From Synergistaceae bacterium (GTDB taxonomy: Bacteria; Synergistota; Synergistia; Synergistales; Aminobacteriaceae): a stretch of 6,053 nucleotides of DNA. The DNA lies in assembly GCA_009784305.1 (NCBI GenBank), contig WRBZ01000066.1, positions 1-6,053 of the forward strand, written 5' to 3'. The notes beneath the pieces are model-generated. The model had not been told where the DNA came from. It searched no databases and was given only the letters and a program-made list of their open reading frames with translations. The position numbers and the translations under genes are program-made. Below, piece after piece: positions 4,930 through 6,053 of the stretch (positions within the stretch are counted from its first letter, which is position 1; every line of letters begins with the position of its first letter).

Positions 4930-5634
4930 CTAAGTCGCTTTGAACACATCATCCAATATTCCAAGTTCGAGCAATTCTTTCGGTTTGCCCGCAATAAATC
5001 GTTTATCGTCAGCTCCGCAAAGCAACCAGATTACATCGGCATTTTTTATAGCATGGTCAAGCTCGTGCAGCGCGGCTATTACAATTCCGCCTTCATTAGC
5101 TATGCGGCGGAATTGTTTCATCATGCGCAACTGCCATGGTATATCGAGGTGAGAGAGGGGTTCGTCCAAAAGCAGGACTTTCGTGCGTTGGGATACTACA
5201 CGGGCAATTTCGCACCGCTGGCGTTCTCCGTCCGATAGCTTATTCACATTTCTGCTGCGAAAACTTTCCAGTTCGAAACATGAAATTGTTTCATCTAATA
5301 TAACTTTGTCTTCGGAGGAAAGCCTGCCGCTCCAACCCGTATAAGGATTTCTCCCTAAAGAAATCATCTCGCTGACTGAAAGCGAAAGAGTTTCGCTTCT
5401 TTCCGTTGTAAGCATCGCAATTTTTTGAGCCCTGTCCATTGCGGACATACTAAAAATATCCTGATCGTCCATCAGGATCTTCCCTGAAACAGGCTTCAAC
5501 AATCCCGCCATCGTATGAAGCAAAGTGGACTTGCCCGCTCCGTTAATTCCCATTAACGCGATAAAAGAGCCGCTCCCGGCGCTGGATGTAATATTGTGAG
5601 AAGTTCTCATGCAAAGATCACTCAAAGACAGCAT
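4930..5634 (-). CDS. ATP-binding subunit of an FecCD-type importer (iron chelate, heme or corrinoid)
   Basis: The product is a 234-aa cytoplasmic ABC ATPase. Walker A is GINGAGKST (29-37), the signature LSDGERQR (133-140), Walker B VLLLDEP (153-159) and the H-loop histidine H200 (AALHEL). Two features are odd. The Q-loop region reads LTTERS (75-80) without the usual glutamine, as I recall also for some HmuV/FecE-like members. The segment before Walker A is several residues short of the usual length. SLGRNPYTGW (92-101) is characteristic of FhuC/HmuV/BtuD-type subunits. The partner is the permease immediately upstream, whose TAG ends 5 nt before this ATG, so translation is coupled. The protein would dimerise on the permease and drive uptake of a siderophore, heme or B12-like ligand from a lipoprotein or periplasmic binding protein not in this window. 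The substrate cannot be decided from this sequence. Confidence 0.93.
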   Translation of the reverse strand: MLSLSDLCMRTSHNITSSAGSGSFIALMGINGAGKSTLLHTMAGLLKPVSGKILMDDQDIFSMSAMDRAQKIAMLTTERSETLSLSVSEMISLGRNPYTGWSGRLSSEDKVILDETISCFELESFRSRNVNKLSDGERQRCEIARVVSQRTKVLLLDEPLSHLDIPWQLRMMKQFRRIANEGGIVIAALHELDHAIKNADVIWLLCGADDKRFIAGKPKELLELGILDDVFKAT

Positions 5635-5639
5635 TTGAT

Positions 5640-6053
5640 CTACCCGCGCTTTCTGAAGTAAACGAGCGCATGAATCACAAATGGTGCGCCGATAAGCGAT
5701 GTGACCGCGTTAAGAGGCAATACTGCGCCTCCGCCCCCGACATGAGTCAGGAGGTCAGCAAGGAGGGCTAAGGATCCGCCAACCACAATGCAAAGGGGTA
5801 AAAGCTTTGAGTGGTCTCCGCTGCGGCTTATTGACCGGCATATGTGAGGTACCGCCAAACCTATGAAAGCAATCGGGCCGCAAAAAGCCGTCACGCTGCC
5901 GGAAAGCGCTGCCGTGATGACAATAACATAAATACGCAATGATGATACATTGACCCCAAGCAAGCGTGCTGAATTTTCACCCAATAACAGGGAATTAAGT
6001 GGTTTCGCAATAAAGAAACAAGCGATTACAATAATTGTTATCGGAATTGAAAA
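5640..6053 (-). CDS. FecCD-type permease, C-terminal part (5' end beyond window)
   Basis: The visible 137 residues are the C-terminal part of an FecCD/BtuC-family permease that usually has about 330 residues. The frame stays open to the window edge; the TTG at 5984-5982 is an internal Leu codon in SLLLGENSARLLGV, a well-known family segment, so it is not the start. Visible parts are a membrane helix at the edge (about 1-16), the cytoplasmic GENSARLLGV loop, a helix RIYVIVITAALSG, the coupling region FIGLAVPHICRS that contacts the ATPase, a helix around LALLADLL, and the final LPLNAVTSLIGAPFVI helix. The match to the BtuC order VGLVIPHILR and ELPIGVVTATLGAPVF is clear. It forms the channel of the importer whose ATPase begins 5 nt after its TAG stop. 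A binding-protein gene may lie further upstream of the permease, outside the window. Confidence 0.93.
   Translation of the reverse strand, partial: FSIPITIIVIACFFIAKPLNSLLLGENSARLLGVNVSSLRIYVIVITAALSGSVTAFCGPIAFIGLAVPHICRSISRSGDHSKLLPLCIVVGGSLALLADLLTHVGGGGAVLPLNAVTSLIGAPFVIHALVYFRKRG

Noticed and set aside
5982..5984. TTG as the start of the permease
   Set aside because: The frame continues upstream to the window edge with typical FecCD sequence (membrane helix, then PLNSLLLGENSARLLGV), so the TTG is an internal Leu codon.
1..6053. CRISPR array, tRNA, rRNA, IS element or attachment site
   Set aside because: No regularly spaced repeats, cloverleaf-like segment, transposase coding or terminal inverted repeats with a target duplication were seen on reading both strands.

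Overview
The window looks like chromosomal DNA of an anaerobic bacterium. The signs are AGGAGG-type ribosome binding sites, TATAAT-type promoters, moderately AT-rich sequence, and an oxygen-sensitive hybrid-cluster protein with the N-terminal cysteine spacing found in strict anaerobes. A Clostridia-like member of Bacillota fits best. A eubacterial SUI1/YciH gene is not typical of that phylum, so other anaerobic lineages stay open. No rRNA, tRNA, IS element or CRISPR array was seen.

Layout. (1) Positions 2-337 (+) hold the 3' part of a SUI1/eIF1-family (YciH-like) gene. It runs into a hairpin that also serves as the likely terminator of the operon converging from the right. (2) Positions 404-2706 (-) hold a two-gene operon. 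The promoter-proximal gene encodes a two-[4Fe-4S] ferredoxin fused to a cysteine-containing domain (frdX-like). It is followed after 20 nt by hcp, the hybrid-cluster protein, with every cluster ligand in place. (3) Positions 2792-3454 (+) encode a divergent Crp/Fnr-family regulator, most likely HcpR. The 85-bp divergent spacer holds a 16-bp palindrome and an ATTATAAT palindrome that can act as a -10 box in both directions. (4) Positions 3455-3786 are a gap without an intact gene. It contains a 60-codon minus-strand frame broken by a stop at codon 4, then a good promoter with an inverted repeat over its predicted start site. (5) Positions 3787-4765 (+) encode a 69-aa single-span membrane protein with a cysteine cluster, overlapping by 11 nt a class I SAM-dependent methyltransferase. 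(6) Positions 4766-4929 are a convergent spacer with a long imperfect hairpin. (7) Positions 4930-6053 (-) hold an FecCD-type permease (cut by the window edge) and its ATPase, part of an importer for iron chelate, heme or corrinoid.

How the genes work together. Regions 2 and 3 form a known kind of nitrosative-stress module: an NO-responsive HcpR-type factor controls hcp and a ferredoxin that probably feeds it electrons. The metal-complex importer and the small cysteine-rich membrane protein are compatible with iron or metal handling, but nothing in the sequence ties them functionally to hcp. The least explained parts are the membrane protein/methyltransferase pair, the interrupted small frame and the convergent-region hairpin.
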